Source: Grimontia marina (GTDB lineage Bacteria; Pseudomonadota; Gammaproteobacteria; Enterobacterales; Vibrionaceae). Taken from it: 64,000 bases of DNA. The notes below the pieces were generated by a model. It searched no databases and was not told where the DNA came from. It was given only the letters and a program-made list of their open reading frames with translations. The stretch is taken from the NCBI RefSeq assembly GCF_900060185.1, contig NZ_FIZY01000002.1:106163-170162 (forward strand), in the 5' to 3' direction. Position 1 is the first letter of the stretch. Each line of letters opens with the position of its first letter. Of the stretch, positions 10,872-18,864 are shown piece after piece. The position numbers and the translations under genes were made by a program.

Positions 10872-10990
10872 TTTAATTCCTCTTGGGGTTAGGCCTCCAC
10901 ATATCCCATACATCCGACCCGCAAAGGGCACCCCGGAGCATGTGCCGATATGTGTGTGTGTTAAAAATAAGTGTTTGTCGAAACCACCTA
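10872..10990 (-). promoter_or_regulatory. probable S2-autoregulatory leader of rpsB
   Basis: The untranslated region before rpsB contains GC-rich paired segments of a kind I associate with the conserved gamma-proteobacterial rpsB leader. On the minus strand CCGGGGTGCCC precedes a GGGTCGGATG segment, then GGGATATGTGGAGGCC and TAACCCC appear just before the ribosome binding site. Pairing of GGG and CCC blocks near the start would let S2 control its own translation, as known in E. coli. That it binds S2 here is inferred, and the exact fold is not computed. Confidence 0.55.
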
Positions 10991-11014
10991 AACAGAACCG
11001 GAAGACCCGATTAA

Positions 11015-11044
11015 CCATTAAGGCGTATTTCGGCGCGCTTTATA
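11015..11044 (-). promoter_or_regulatory. candidate growth-rate-regulated rpsB promoter
   Basis: On the minus strand a TATAAA -10 element (11039-11044) is followed directly by a GC-only discriminator, GCGCGCCG, the hallmark of promoters shut off by ppGpp and DksA. Transcription would begin near 11031, giving a leader of about 160 bases before rpsB. The -35 element is weak to my eye, and the transcription start is inferred. Confidence 0.5.
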
Positions 11045-11190
11045 CCATAAAACGTGCCTTTGAATCCAGTATAAAAAGTCAGTGAGTCACTAAGTGAGGT
11101 TCCCACATGGCGATGCGATTGATAATATGTAGTAATAGCAGTCAATTCCTCCCTTGCTATATAGACAGGGGAGCCAACCGAGAGAAAGCA

Positions 11191-11988
11191 ATGAGCGTCA
11201 CTATTAAATCGGCTGAAGAAATCGAAAAAATGCGTGAGGCCGGTCGCCTTGCGGCAGAAGTGCTTGAGATGATCGAACCGCATGTGAAAGCGGGCGTGAC
11301 GACTGAAGAGCTGGATGATATTTGCCACAAATACATCACTGAGACACAGCAAGCGATCCCAGCACCGCTAAACTACCACGGCTTTCCAAAGTCAATCTGT
11401 ACCTCAATCAACCACGTTGTTTGTCACGGCATCCCGAACAAAACTGACGTGTTAAAAGATGGCGACGTCATCAATATCGACATCACTGTAATTAAGGACG
11501 GTTATCACGGTGACACCTCGAAAATGTTCATGGTGGGTGAAGTGTCTGCGGAAGACAAAGCACTGTGTCACGTTGCACAGGAAAGCCTCTACCAAGCACT
11601 GAAAAAAGTTAAACCAGGTGCACGCATCGGCGATATTGGTACTGAGATCCAGAAATTTATAAAAAACCGTCCGCGCCGCTACTCAATCGTAAAAGACTAC
11701 TGCGGTCACGGCATTGGTGCTGAGTTCCATGAAGAGCCACAAGTGGTGCACTACAAAAACAGTGACCGCACAGTGATAAAAGCAGGTATGTGCTTTACTA
11801 TCGAACCAATGATCAATGCGGGTAAATTCGGCACGCTATTGGATGATGAAGACGGCTGGACGGTATATACCGTTGATGGCAAGAAATCGGCGCAATGGGA
11901 ACACACGATTCTGGTGACGGATACCGGTTGTGAAATCCTGACTCTGCGCAGTGAGGAAAAACTGCCTCGCATTTTGAACAACGCATAA
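11191..11988 (+). CDS. map: methionine aminopeptidase type I
   Basis: Removes the N-terminal methionine from nascent proteins. From the ATG at 11191 (MSVTIKSAEEIEKMREAG) the protein is 265 residues, matching the family. Metal ligands are recognisable: the aspartates in INIDITVIKDGYHGDTS, the histidine in GHGIG, and the glutamates in TIEPMIN and in WEHTILVTDTG. An upstream in-frame ATG at 11107 lacks a ribosome binding site and would add 28 residues without family support. It is divergent from rpsB and precedes glnD, the usual order. Confidence 0.96.
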   Translation: MSVTIKSAEEIEKMREAGRLAAEVLEMIEPHVKAGVTTEELDDICHKYITETQQAIPAPLNYHGFPKSICTSINHVVCHGIPNKTDVLKDGDVINIDITVIKDGYHGDTSKMFMVGEVSAEDKALCHVAQESLYQALKKVKPGARIGDIGTEIQKFIKNRPRRYSIVKDYCGHGIGAEFHEEPQVVHYKNSDRTVIKAGMCFTIEPMINAGKFGTLLDDEDGWTVYTVDGKKSAQWEHTILVTDTGCEILTLRSEEKLPRILNNA

Positions 11989-12000
11989 TTTGAAAAATAG

Positions 12001-12027
12001 AAGTCGGCCAATGTGCCGACTTTTTTT
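12001..12027 (+). terminator. terminator between map and glnD
   Basis: An 8-bp perfect stem, AAGTCGGC with GCCGACTT around a six-base loop, is followed by seven T residues including those at the stem base. It sits 13 bases after the map stop and only 14 bases before the glnD start, so glnD must be reached by partial read-through or by a promoter inside or near this stretch. Confidence 0.85.
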
Positions 12028-12040
12028 ATCAAGGATGACA

Positions 12041-14662
12041 ATGAACGACGTTTTGCTCTCGCCCAATGAACTGACCGCAGAGCAGCTGAATCTTACTGAG
12101 CTTAAAAATCAGCTGTCACTGTTTGGTGAACAACAGAAAGCCGCTTTTCTTGAACGCAAGCCCGTCACGGATTTGGTTTACCAGCGTTCAGATTACATTG
12201 ATGCCGTACTCGAAAGGCTGTGGCAACATTTTGAATTCCACCATCATCCCAACCTGTCACTGATCGCGGTTGGCGGTTACGGACGCAGAGAGCTCCACCC
12301 TCTTTCTGATATCGACCTTTTGATTCTCTCTGAAAACGGCGTAGATAAAAGCTACCAAACCCGTCTCAGCGAGTTCGTGACACTGTTGTGGGATTTAAAA
12401 CTGGAAGTCGGTCATTCAGTGCGTACTCTCGCTGAGTGCATTGATGTAGGTCTAGACGATTTGACCGTCGCCACTAATTTGCAGGAATCCAGATTGCTGT
12501 GCGGCAGTGAACGGATCTTTCACGAATTGAAAAACCGTATTCACTCTGAGCAGTTCTGGCCCAGTGAAAAGTTCTTCAAAGCCAAAATCAAAGAGCAAAA
12601 AGAGCGTCATGCCCGATACCATGACACGGCCTACAGTCTGGAACCAGACATCAAATCCAGCCCGGGCGGCCTTCGTGATATCCATACCCTGAGTTGGATT
12701 GCCCGCCGTCATTTTGGTGCCACCAGCCTGCGAGAAATGAGCAAATACGGCTTTTTGACTGACGCTGAATTCCGTGAACTCGACGAATGCCAGACGATGC
12801 TGTGGCGCATCCGCTTTGCCCTGCATCTTGAACTTCGTCGTTATGACAACCGCCTCACCTTCGCCCATCAACCTTCTGTTGCTGAAACTCTCGGTTACCA
12901 AGGAGAAGGAAACCGTGGCATTGAGCTCATGATGAAAGACTTCTATCGCACACTGGGAAGAGTTTCTGAGCTCAACAAAATGCTGATCCGCCTGTTTGCA
13001 CAGGCGATTGAAAACGAGCCCGACAGCAAAACCATTGAAGTGCTGAGCGATGATTTCCAGCGTCATGGACGCCAGATTGAAGCGCGCAAGCCTGCACTTT
13101 TCCAGGCTCGTCCCGACACCATCATCGACATGTTCCTGCACATCGCTAACGACAAGTCGATTGAATCTATCTCAGCACCGACGCTCAGACAGCTCCGCAC
13201 CGCGCGCCGACGCTTGAACCGCTTCCTGTGCGATGTACCGGAGGCGAAAGAGAAGTTTATTGCCCTGACCCGCCACCCAAATGCGCTGCACAAAGCCTTC
13301 CCTTTGATGCATAAGCACGGTGTGTTGTCAGCCTACCTGCCGCAATGGAGCCAAATAGTCGGCCAGATGCAGTTTGACCTTTTCCACGCCTATACCGTGG
13401 ACGAGCACACTATCCGCCTGCTCAAACACATTAATGGCTATAGCTACGAAGAAAACCGCGACAAGCACCCAATCTGTTGTGATGTTTACCCTCGCTTGGC
13501 GAAACCGGAGCTTCTGTTACTGGCAGCGATTTTCCATGACATCGGTAAAGGCCGCGGTGGCGATCACTCAGAAATTGGCGCAGAAGAAGCCTATAGCTTC
13601 TGTATCGATCACGGCTTCTCTCGCCCTGAAGCGAACCTTGTCAGCTGGCTGGTCGGCAATCACCTCCTGATGTCTGTAACCGCTCAGCGTCGCGATATTT
13701 ACGATCCGGAAGTCATTACTGAATTTGCCCAGAAAGTGCGTGATGAAGAACGCCTCGACTACCTGATTTGCCTGACCGTGGCCGACATCAACGCCACCAA
13801 CCCAGAGCTTTGGAATAGCTGGAAACGAACCCTTCTGGCAGAGCTTTACTACTCCACCCAGAAAGCACTGCGTCGCGGGTTGGAAAACCCGCCAGATATT
13901 CGTGAACGTATCCGCCATAACCAACATTTGGCATCAGCCCTGCTGCGTAAACACGGTCACACACCGCGGGAAATTGAGCTGCTTTGGCAGCGTTTTAAAG
14001 CGGATTACTTCCTGCGTCACACCCACAAGCAAATCGCCTGGCACAGTGAGCACATTCTGAGCCACGAAGGTGATGAGCCTTTGGTACTGGTCAGCAAGAA
14101 TGCCACCCGTGGTGGCACCGAGATTTTCGTTTACAGTCAGGACAGACCAAGCCTGTTTGCCCGTGTGGTCGCCGCGCTTGATAAGAAAAATCTCAGCGTC
14201 CACGACGCACAAATCATGACCAGTAAAGATGGTTTCGCACTGGACACCTTTATGGTGTTGGACTCACATAACGAAGCGATTCAACCCGACCGGCACGAGA
14301 AAATCCGCGAGGGTGTCACATTGGCGCTCACTCAGGATGGGCCGATCACGATTCCGGTCAAACGTGCGTCCCGTAAGTTGATGGCCTTTAATGTGAAAAC
14401 GCAGGTCTCTTTCCTGCCGACTCGCACGGGACGTCGCACACTCCTTGAACTGGTCGCGCTGGACACACCGGGCCTCTTGGCACGTGTCGGAGCAGTATTC
14501 GCCCGCGAAGGAGTGTCTCTGCAAGCGGCGAAAATCACCACCATTGGTGAGCGTGCAGAAGACTTTTTCATCGTCACAGATGGTGAACGCCAGGCACTTT
14601 CTGATGAACTCCAGAAAACGTTGAGAGAAGCACTATTTGATGCCTTAAATGACGCAAGCTAA
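12041..14662 (+). CDS. glnD: bifunctional uridylyltransferase/uridylyl-removing enzyme GlnD
   Basis: Primary nitrogen sensor: uridylylates PII when glutamine is low and removes UMP when it is high. The 873-residue protein has the nucleotidyltransferase signature GGYGRRELHPLSDID at about residues 78-92, an HD hydrolase domain with HDIGKGRGGDHSEIG near residue 500, and two C-terminal ACT domains from about 690 on (one around GGTEIFVYSQDRPSLFARV, the second around LLELVALDTPGLLARVG) that sense glutamine. All elements look intact. The ATG at 12041 follows AAGGATG; a second ATG two codons upstream is possible. dapD, its usual downstream neighbour in enterobacteria, is 47 kb away here. Confidence 0.96.
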   Translation: MNDVLLSPNELTAEQLNLTELKNQLSLFGEQQKAAFLERKPVTDLVYQRSDYIDAVLERLWQHFEFHHHPNLSLIAVGGYGRRELHPLSDIDLLILSENGVDKSYQTRLSEFVTLLWDLKLEVGHSVRTLAECIDVGLDDLTVATNLQESRLLCGSERIFHELKNRIHSEQFWPSEKFFKAKIKEQKERHARYHDTAYSLEPDIKSSPGGLRDIHTLSWIARRHFGATSLREMSKYGFLTDAEFRELDECQTMLWRIRFALHLELRRYDNRLTFAHQPSVAETLGYQGEGNRGIELMMKDFYRTLGRVSELNKMLIRLFAQAIENEPDSKTIEVLSDDFQRHGRQIEARKPALFQARPDTIIDMFLHIANDKSIESISAPTLRQLRTARRRLNRFLCDVPEAKEKFIALTRHPNALHKAFPLMHKHGVLSAYLPQWSQIVGQMQFDLFHAYTVDEHTIRLLKHINGYSYEENRDKHPICCDVYPRLAKPELLLLAAIFHDIGKGRGGDHSEIGAEEAYSFCIDHGFSRPEANLVSWLVGNHLLMSVTAQRRDIYDPEVITEFAQKVRDEERLDYLICLTVADINATNPELWNSWKRTLLAELYYSTQKALRRGLENPPDIRERIRHNQHLASALLRKHGHTPREIELLWQRFKADYFLRHTHKQIAWHSEHILSHEGDEPLVLVSKNATRGGTEIFVYSQDRPSLFARVVAALDKKNLSVHDAQIMTSKDGFALDTFMVLDSHNEAIQPDRHEKIREGVTLALTQDGPITIPVKRASRKLMAFNVKTQVSFLPTRTGRRTLLELVALDTPGLLARVGAVFAREGVSLQAAKITTIGERAEDFFIVTDGERQALSDELQKTLREALFDALNDAS

Positions 14663-14829
14663 TTGAATAAGGAACTGGGAAATTCCGCCCACTCAGCATA
14701 TTGGGCGATTTCGACCACAAGTCTCAGACATTGATCATATCAATGGTTGGGACTGGAGAAGGGATGCTGCTAAAGTGAACAATAAGTGATTGAAACCGTA
14801 GTCTGATCTGACAAATAGAGGGGCAGTTT

Positions 14830-15207
14830 ATGTATCAGAACCTGCAAAATATCGGTATCGAACATCCAGAGAACATCGAACGTTACACCCTGCGTCAGGA
14901 AGCCAATTCAGACACGCTGAAAATCTACTTTCACAAAGCCAAAGGCGAGTTGTTTGCCAAGAGCGTTAAGTTCAAATATCCACGCCAGAGAAAGAATGTG
15001 GTGGTTGACAGTGGCAGCGGCCGCTTCCGTGAAGTCACGGAAATCAATCGCAGTTTGTCGCTGGTCGTAGATGAATTGGATAAGATCGTTCGCCACGAGA
15101 AAAGCGAGCAGGATACCAAGAAGAAAATCCTTCGTGACCTGCGTCACTTAGAAAAAGTGGTTGCCAGCAAGATCGCCGAGATCGAAGCCGATCTGGAAAA
15201 ACTCTAG
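14830..15207 (+). CDS. yaeH: UPF0325 family protein YaeH
   Basis: Conserved 125-residue protein of unknown function. It starts [21 protein letters not shown] and contains the strongly conserved [14 protein letters not shown] segment, ending EIEADLEKL like the E. coli YaeH protein. It is soluble with a charged, helical C-terminal half and no recognisable enzyme motif. An AGGGGCAG ribosome binding site precedes the ATG. In enterobacteria the order is map-glnD-dapD-yaeH; here dapD is missing from between glnD and yaeH. About 165 bases separate it from glnD. Confidence 0.9.
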   Translation: MYQNLQNIGIEHPENIERYTLRQEANSDTLKIYFHKAKGELFAKSVKFKYPRQRKNVVVDSGSGRFREVTEINRSLSLVVDELDKIVRHEKSEQDTKKKILRDLRHLEKVVASKIAEIEADLEKL

Positions 15208-15241
15208 AAAAAAGGTCTCAGGATCTAGGATCCTGGGACCT
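15208..15241 (-). terminator. terminator of the truC unit
   Basis: A long hairpin with a 13-bp arm (AGGTCTCAGGATC and GATCCTGGGACCT around TAG, one G-T pair) is followed on the minus strand by six T residues. It therefore ends leftward transcripts from yqcC-truC. On the plus strand, for yaeH, no T run follows, so termination there would be weaker. Confidence 0.8.
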
Positions 15242-15249
15242 GCTCTTCC

Positions 15250-15981
15250 TCAGAGCGCTTTGCCCCATCCCAAACCTTCAAGCACCCTTCGCCAAACTTC
15301 ATCAACCTTGGCCTCAATCACCAGGTTTTCACCCGTTACCGGATGCTGAAATTCCGTGCGTGACGCATGAAGCAGCAGTTGATGGCATTCAAATTCCTGA
15401 CGGAACAGGCGATTGTGTCGCCCGTCGCCATGATTCACATCACCCACGATATGGTGACTCAAGTGATGCATGTGACGGCGGAGCTGGTGCTTACGGCCAG
15501 TATGCGGTTTCATTTCCACCAGCGTGTAACGGCAGCTTTGGTAACGCCCCATAGGGATCGGTAACTCCGCATGCGCAACCGGTCGGTACTCAGTGACCGC
15601 CTCTTTAGCTTCTGGCTCAGCCGTCGCGAATTTATCAGCCACCTTATCCAGTTCTTCTTTGAGTGGATAATCTAGTGTTGCACCTTCTTTAATCCAGCCA
15701 CGCACAACCGCATGATAGGTTTTGTGAATGTCGCGCCCGGCGAACTTTGGCATCATTTGTGAAGCCATTTCGGACGAAAGTGCAAAAAGCAAAATACCAG
15801 AGGTTGGGCGGTCCAACCGATGAAGAGGAAAAACATGCTGACCAATCTGGTCTCGCAACGTTTGCATGACAAAGCGGGTTTCGCCTTTGTCGAGCCAAGA
15901 GCGGTGCACCAACATACCTGAAGGCTTGTTAACGGCGATCAGCCACTCATCGCGGTAAATAATTTCTAGTTCAGTTTGCAT
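15250..15981 (-). CDS. truC: tRNA pseudouridine synthase TruC
   Basis: Makes pseudouridine 65 in tRNA-Ile1 and tRNA-Asp. The 243-residue protein belongs to the RluA-type fold and has the catalytic motif HRLDRPTSG at residues 54-62 with the nucleophilic aspartate at 57, an N-terminal VNKPSGMLVH segment, and a C-terminal TGRKHQLRRHMHH segment that contacts RNA. Family members near 260 residues are typical. yqcC lies 11 bases upstream, the same pair as in E. coli, suggesting one operon. Confidence 0.93.
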   Translation of the reverse strand: MQTELEIIYRDEWLIAVNKPSGMLVHRSWLDKGETRFVMQTLRDQIGQHVFPLHRLDRPTSGILLFALSSEMASQMMPKFAGRDIHKTYHAVVRGWIKEGATLDYPLKEELDKVADKFATAEPEAKEAVTEYRPVAHAELPIPMGRYQSCRYTLVEMKPHTGRKHQLRRHMHHLSHHIVGDVNHGDGRHNRLFRQEFECHQLLLHASRTEFQHPVTGENLVIEAKVDEVWRRVLEGLGWGKAL

Positions 15982-15992
15982 CTTAAAAACGG

Positions 15993-16313
15993 TTATTGCG
16001 GTGTAAACAGAGCATCAATGCCCATCGAAACACGGGTAATGTCTGCATGCCCTTCCTGACCACGCATGGCTTCTTCCACATAAGGAGCAATAGAAAATGA
16101 CTCTGGCAGAGGCTGGCCGTGTTGCAACAGAAACGCCATTTTCGGGATAAAAATCCATTGAAGCCATTCAGCGCAACTCAGGGTATCAACCGCGAAAGGC
16201 TCGACACTTGAAAGAGCCTCGCTCGAGGGAGGCTCACTTTGCCAGTGACCATGCACTTCAAGCATATCTTTGAGTGCCAACAGCAAGGTACCGACTTTTT
16301 CGTGTTTGCTCAT
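15993..16313 (-). CDS. yqcC: YqcC family protein (DUF446)
   Basis: Small conserved protein of 106 residues with unknown function. It has the YqcC pattern: an N-terminal helical region, a central CAEWLQWIFIPKMAFLLQ segment, and the PLPESFSIAPYVEEA stretch. No signal peptide or membrane segment is visible. It precedes truC on the same strand with only 11 bases between, a pairing kept from enterobacteria to vibrios, which suggests a shared transcript and possibly a role related to tRNA modification; that last point is inference. Confidence 0.88.
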   Translation of the reverse strand: MSKHEKVGTLLLALKDMLEVHGHWQSEPPSSEALSSVEPFAVDTLSCAEWLQWIFIPKMAFLLQHGQPLPESFSIAPYVEEAMRGQEGHADITRVSMGIDALFTPQ

Positions 16314-16542
16314 AGAATTTGCTCTCTTTTACCCGCTTTTGCGTCCAATGGGTTGAAATATCAAACTGGCGCAAGCATATCACTAATCAACGCTAAACGA
16401 TCTGAAATCCACACTCCCATCGTTCAGCAGCATTCAGTGAAAAGCGCTGTTACGAATCCTTCGCCGCCAACAGGCGCGAGAATGGTACACTCACCGCTGT
16501 TTCACTCATCGCCAATGAAGGCAACACAAATTAGAAGTCATC

Positions 16543-17580
16543 ATGGAAAATACGCTTTCTCTTAACGCCATATTGAGTCAGGCAAACTGCGAATTTCTGG
16601 TATTCGATCTCAGCCGACGCGTCACGCCAATCAGTAACAAAGACTTTGTGGCGATTGAAGAAAACCGCATGCCCTATCCTTTTCCTGCGCAGCAACATGC
16701 GCAAATCGGCATTGCATTCTGGCAACCGAATCAAGCCCCATGGATCTGGTTTTTAAAAATGCCTTTGGATGAACGTGGCCTTCTCAACCAGGCAGCACTT
16801 GGCGATTTCATCCAATATGTGGCGCAAGCCATGGGCGCGACACTGGATAAAACCCCAACGGAAGAAGAACAGGAAAAGCTTGCTGCAAACCCTTATACCT
16901 TCAATCCGCAGGATGATAAGAAAGCCATTTTCCATGCTTTCCTGACCGCTAAGCTGAACCAGCCTGCCAGCCAGTATTATGACCATGCGCAACATTACGC
17001 GTCAGGTGAGCTTGGCTGGAAAGAGTGGCAAGGAGTAGGTCTTCAGGGAATTGCCGATCTGTGCGCACGCATCGACAAACACAACAACCTTACCCGTTTG
17101 CGTAAAGCCCTCTCAAACATGCCGCAGCCACCCAAATATGCATTACTGGGCTGTCTCGAGCATTGCGATATTCCGGACTCACTGGCTGCACATCTTGAAG
17201 AAGACATTCAGGCCATGCTGTCTGGCGACGAAACCGACCTGTTCCTCCTCACTGCTCATGTTAGGGCATTGGCCGGCGCCAAGCCGGACGTTGTGCATGG
17301 TGTCATTGAACGTATGCTGGCAACTGAAGCGCTCCGTCACCGTGAAATGTTGATTGCGATTGCAGGGCGCTGTTGGCAAGCACTATCAAATGAACCACTA
17401 TTAGACGCCTTTCTTATCGCTGTTGCTGATCAAAAAGATCAGGCTTTCTTCCAGCAGATGGTGGCAGATCTAGTGATGATCCCAGCACTCCGCCCACAAG
17501 TCTTGGGGCTGCTACATGGCTCTGCCTCTCCAGCTTTGCTTGATGCCGTGAAGCAACTCCAGCAATCCGTGAAGGCTTAA
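16543..17580 (+). CDS. DUF3549 family protein
   Basis: Conserved 345-residue protein that I recognise as the DUF3549 family of vibrios and relatives; its function is unknown. The N-terminal half is an alpha/beta-like region (FLVFDLSRRVTPI, IAFWQPNQAPWIWFLKMPLDERGLL); the C-terminal half (from about residue 160) is helical and repetitive, resembling a helical-repeat scaffold that counts over a set of short helices. There is no signal peptide. The ATG at 16543 follows a weak AGAAG element. The downstream DUF3301 gene starts two bases after its stop, so the two are surely cotranscribed. Confidence 0.8.
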   Translation: MENTLSLNAILSQANCEFLVFDLSRRVTPISNKDFVAIEENRMPYPFPAQQHAQIGIAFWQPNQAPWIWFLKMPLDERGLLNQAALGDFIQYVAQAMGATLDKTPTEEEQEKLAANPYTFNPQDDKKAIFHAFLTAKLNQPASQYYDHAQHYASGELGWKEWQGVGLQGIADLCARIDKHNNLTRLRKALSNMPQPPKYALLGCLEHCDIPDSLAAHLEEDIQAMLSGDETDLFLLTAHVRALAGAKPDVVHGVIERMLATEALRHREMLIAIAGRCWQALSNEPLLDAFLIAVADQKDQAFFQQMVADLVMIPALRPQVLGLLHGSASPALLDAVKQLQQSVKA

Positions 17581-17581
17581 A

Positions 17582-17890
17582 ATGACTGCTGATCTGTTTT
17601 GGATATTACTTATCGCTATCGTTGCCAGCTTGTTCTGGCAACAACGCCGGCAAAGTGAACTGGCAAAAAACTATATCGTCCGTCGATGCCAGCAAACCAA
17701 TGTGCAGTTGATTTCGATTGCGCGGGGCAGTCATTCCTTTGGTTGGCCCAAAGGGCCATTGGATATTCAAACCCGCTACTACTTTGAGTTTTCTGTGAAT
17801 GGTCTGGATTGCTATCAGGGCTATGCCGTGATGAAAGGGATGCGAATCAAAGAGATTTATATGCCGGCGTATCCGGTGTTGGAGGAGTGA
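17582..17890 (+). CDS. DUF3301 family membrane-anchored protein
   Basis: A 102-residue protein with one N-terminal membrane segment (about residues 4-20, LFWILLIAIVASLFW) followed by a basic stretch and a small, probably beta-rich soluble domain (YYFEFSVNGLDCYQGYAVMKG). I recognise this as the DUF3301 family, often next to DUF3549 in vibrios; function is unknown. It starts two bases after the DUF3549 stop. Its own stop codon lies at the edge of a palindromic repeat element, whose first base is the last base of the TGA. Confidence 0.82.
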   Translation: MTADLFWILLIAIVASLFWQQRRQSELAKNYIVRRCQQTNVQLISIARGSHSFGWPKGPLDIQTRYYFEFSVNGLDCYQGYAVMKGMRIKEIYMPAYPVLEE

Positions 17891-18051
17891 TACCAATCGT
17901 AGTAAATATCTGCTCATCCTAGCTTGTTAAAATGCTCGATAACTGCGTTGAAAAATTTGATTGTAGAACAACCACTTATCGAAATTTTTCGCCTTGTTCT
18001 CGAGCATTTTTCCTGCGCTATTTCTGATCATCTACCTACTGTGATTGGTAT
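17890..18051. repeat. MITE-like palindromic repeat element
   Basis: A segment of about 162 bases is bounded by inverted ends ATACCAATC and GATTGGTAT. It is an extended imperfect palindrome: the left arm has ATGCTCGATAACTGCGTTGAAAA-like sequence and the right arm CGAGCATTTTTCCTGCG, with TTGAAAAATTT and AAATTTTTCG facing each other near the centre. I recall similar ATACCAATC-ended palindromes dispersed in Vibrio and Photobacterium genomes. It has no coding capacity. Its left end overlaps the stop codon of the DUF3301 gene, so it may serve as, or have replaced, the 3' terminator. Confidence 0.7.
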
Positions 18052-18070
18052 AATCTTTTTCGTTTTCCAA

Positions 18071-18527
18071 ACGCACAAAAAAAGAACGGGCGCGACTTTC
18101 GTCGCGCCCTTAAGGTCTTACTTGCAGCTATCCGGCTACGAAATTTGCTCCCTGCATCAATCCTTGATCAGTAGCTGATTCCTTCAGCGTTATCCTTATC
18201 TCTCCTTCCTGGAGGTGTCCTTCGGTCTTACCTTGACCCATCGAGCTTTCCCAGTCTCGACTCTCGTCCTCATCCTGAGGGTGTCCTTTACTTCGTCCTG
18301 AAGTGATTCCTTAAGCCCCCAATCCCGGGTTGTCCTAAGTGTCTTCCTGACCAGTAAACTTCCTGTCTACTGTACGGTTACTTCCGTGTCCCTAATCCGC
18401 TTTCCTTGCTGGTAATACAATCCTTGCATTACCTGCTCTTCCTGAGCTGCCAAGTTCCGTGGCGTTAGTTCCTGTTCCGTGTGTCAGTATCCTTCCGACA
18501 CCGCAAAGATTACGCGAACCAATTTCC
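18071..18527 (-). ncRNA. csrB: CsrB-family regulatory RNA, copy 1
   Basis: Transcribed leftward, this segment of about 457 bases contains around 30 GGA triplets, many in AGGA or GGGA context and at hairpin tips (for example CTCAGGATGAG and CTCCAGGAAGGAG). It ends in a perfect 9-bp hairpin GGGCGCGAC/GTCGCGCCC with a seven-T run on the minus strand (one other base between). This is the architecture of CsrB RNAs, which sequester CsrA dimers. It carries no protein frame of note. Its location between truC-yqcC and syd-queF matches the csrB locus of E. coli. The 5' end is not fixed; identity with copy 2 begins at 18527. A GacA/VarA-type palindrome lies about 140 bases upstream. Confidence 0.9.
18076..18110 (-). 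terminator. terminator of CsrB copy 1
   Basis: Perfect 9-bp GC-rich stem (18088-18096 with 18101-18109) around a four-base loop, followed on the minus strand by seven T residues at 18077-18083 after a short GTTC spacer. It defines the 3' end of the RNA. Confidence 0.88.
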
Positions 18528-18667
18528 AAAACAACCAACTACAGGGTGATTAAACTCACATTTTTATACAGAGTCAGATGCAATATATCTATCTATTTGT
18601 TTTTTAAAGAATTAAAAAATTAATCTTTCTGGAAATCTTACTTTAAAACAGCGCATTCCCACGCCCT

Positions 18668-18685
18668 TGTAAGAGATCTCTCACA
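18668..18685. promoter_or_regulatory. GacA/VarA/UvrY-type upstream activating site for CsrB copy 1
   Basis: The 18-bp sequence TGTAAGAGATCTCTCACA matches the palindromic site through which GacA-type regulators activate csrB-like genes (one half TGTAAG, the other CTCACA, centre GAGATCTC). It lies about 140 bases before the 5' limit of the CsrB copy 1 homology, a distance usual for this class. An extra TGTAAG half-site follows eight bases later. The regulator gene is not in the window. Confidence 0.82.
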
Positions 18686-18864
18686 AGCTTGTAAGTCATC
18701 GCCACGGAATAAACATACTGTTCTATAAATCAGAAATGATAAAGATCAGTATATGTCTCTAGATTGTTATCAAGATGTAATCAAAGTAACTAGTGATAGG
18801 AAAAAGAGAAGAAGATCCTGAGGTGTAAACACGATGAGGTTTGCTCGTCTAGTACGCTTTAGAA

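Noticed and set aside
10869..11018. N-terminal extension of S2 from an upstream in-frame start
   Set aside because: The extra 49 residues match nothing in S2 and are coded by the structured leader; the ATG at 10871 has a strong ribosome binding site.
12452..13141. A 229-codon minus-strand frame inside glnD
   Set aside because: It is antisense to a fully conserved gene, lacks a ribosome binding site, and its product shows no recognisable family.
17924..18178. An 84-codon open frame across the palindromic repeat and the CsrB 3' end
   Set aside because: It runs through the repeat and the csrB terminator, has no ribosome binding site, and the sequence is explained by the RNA gene on the other strand.
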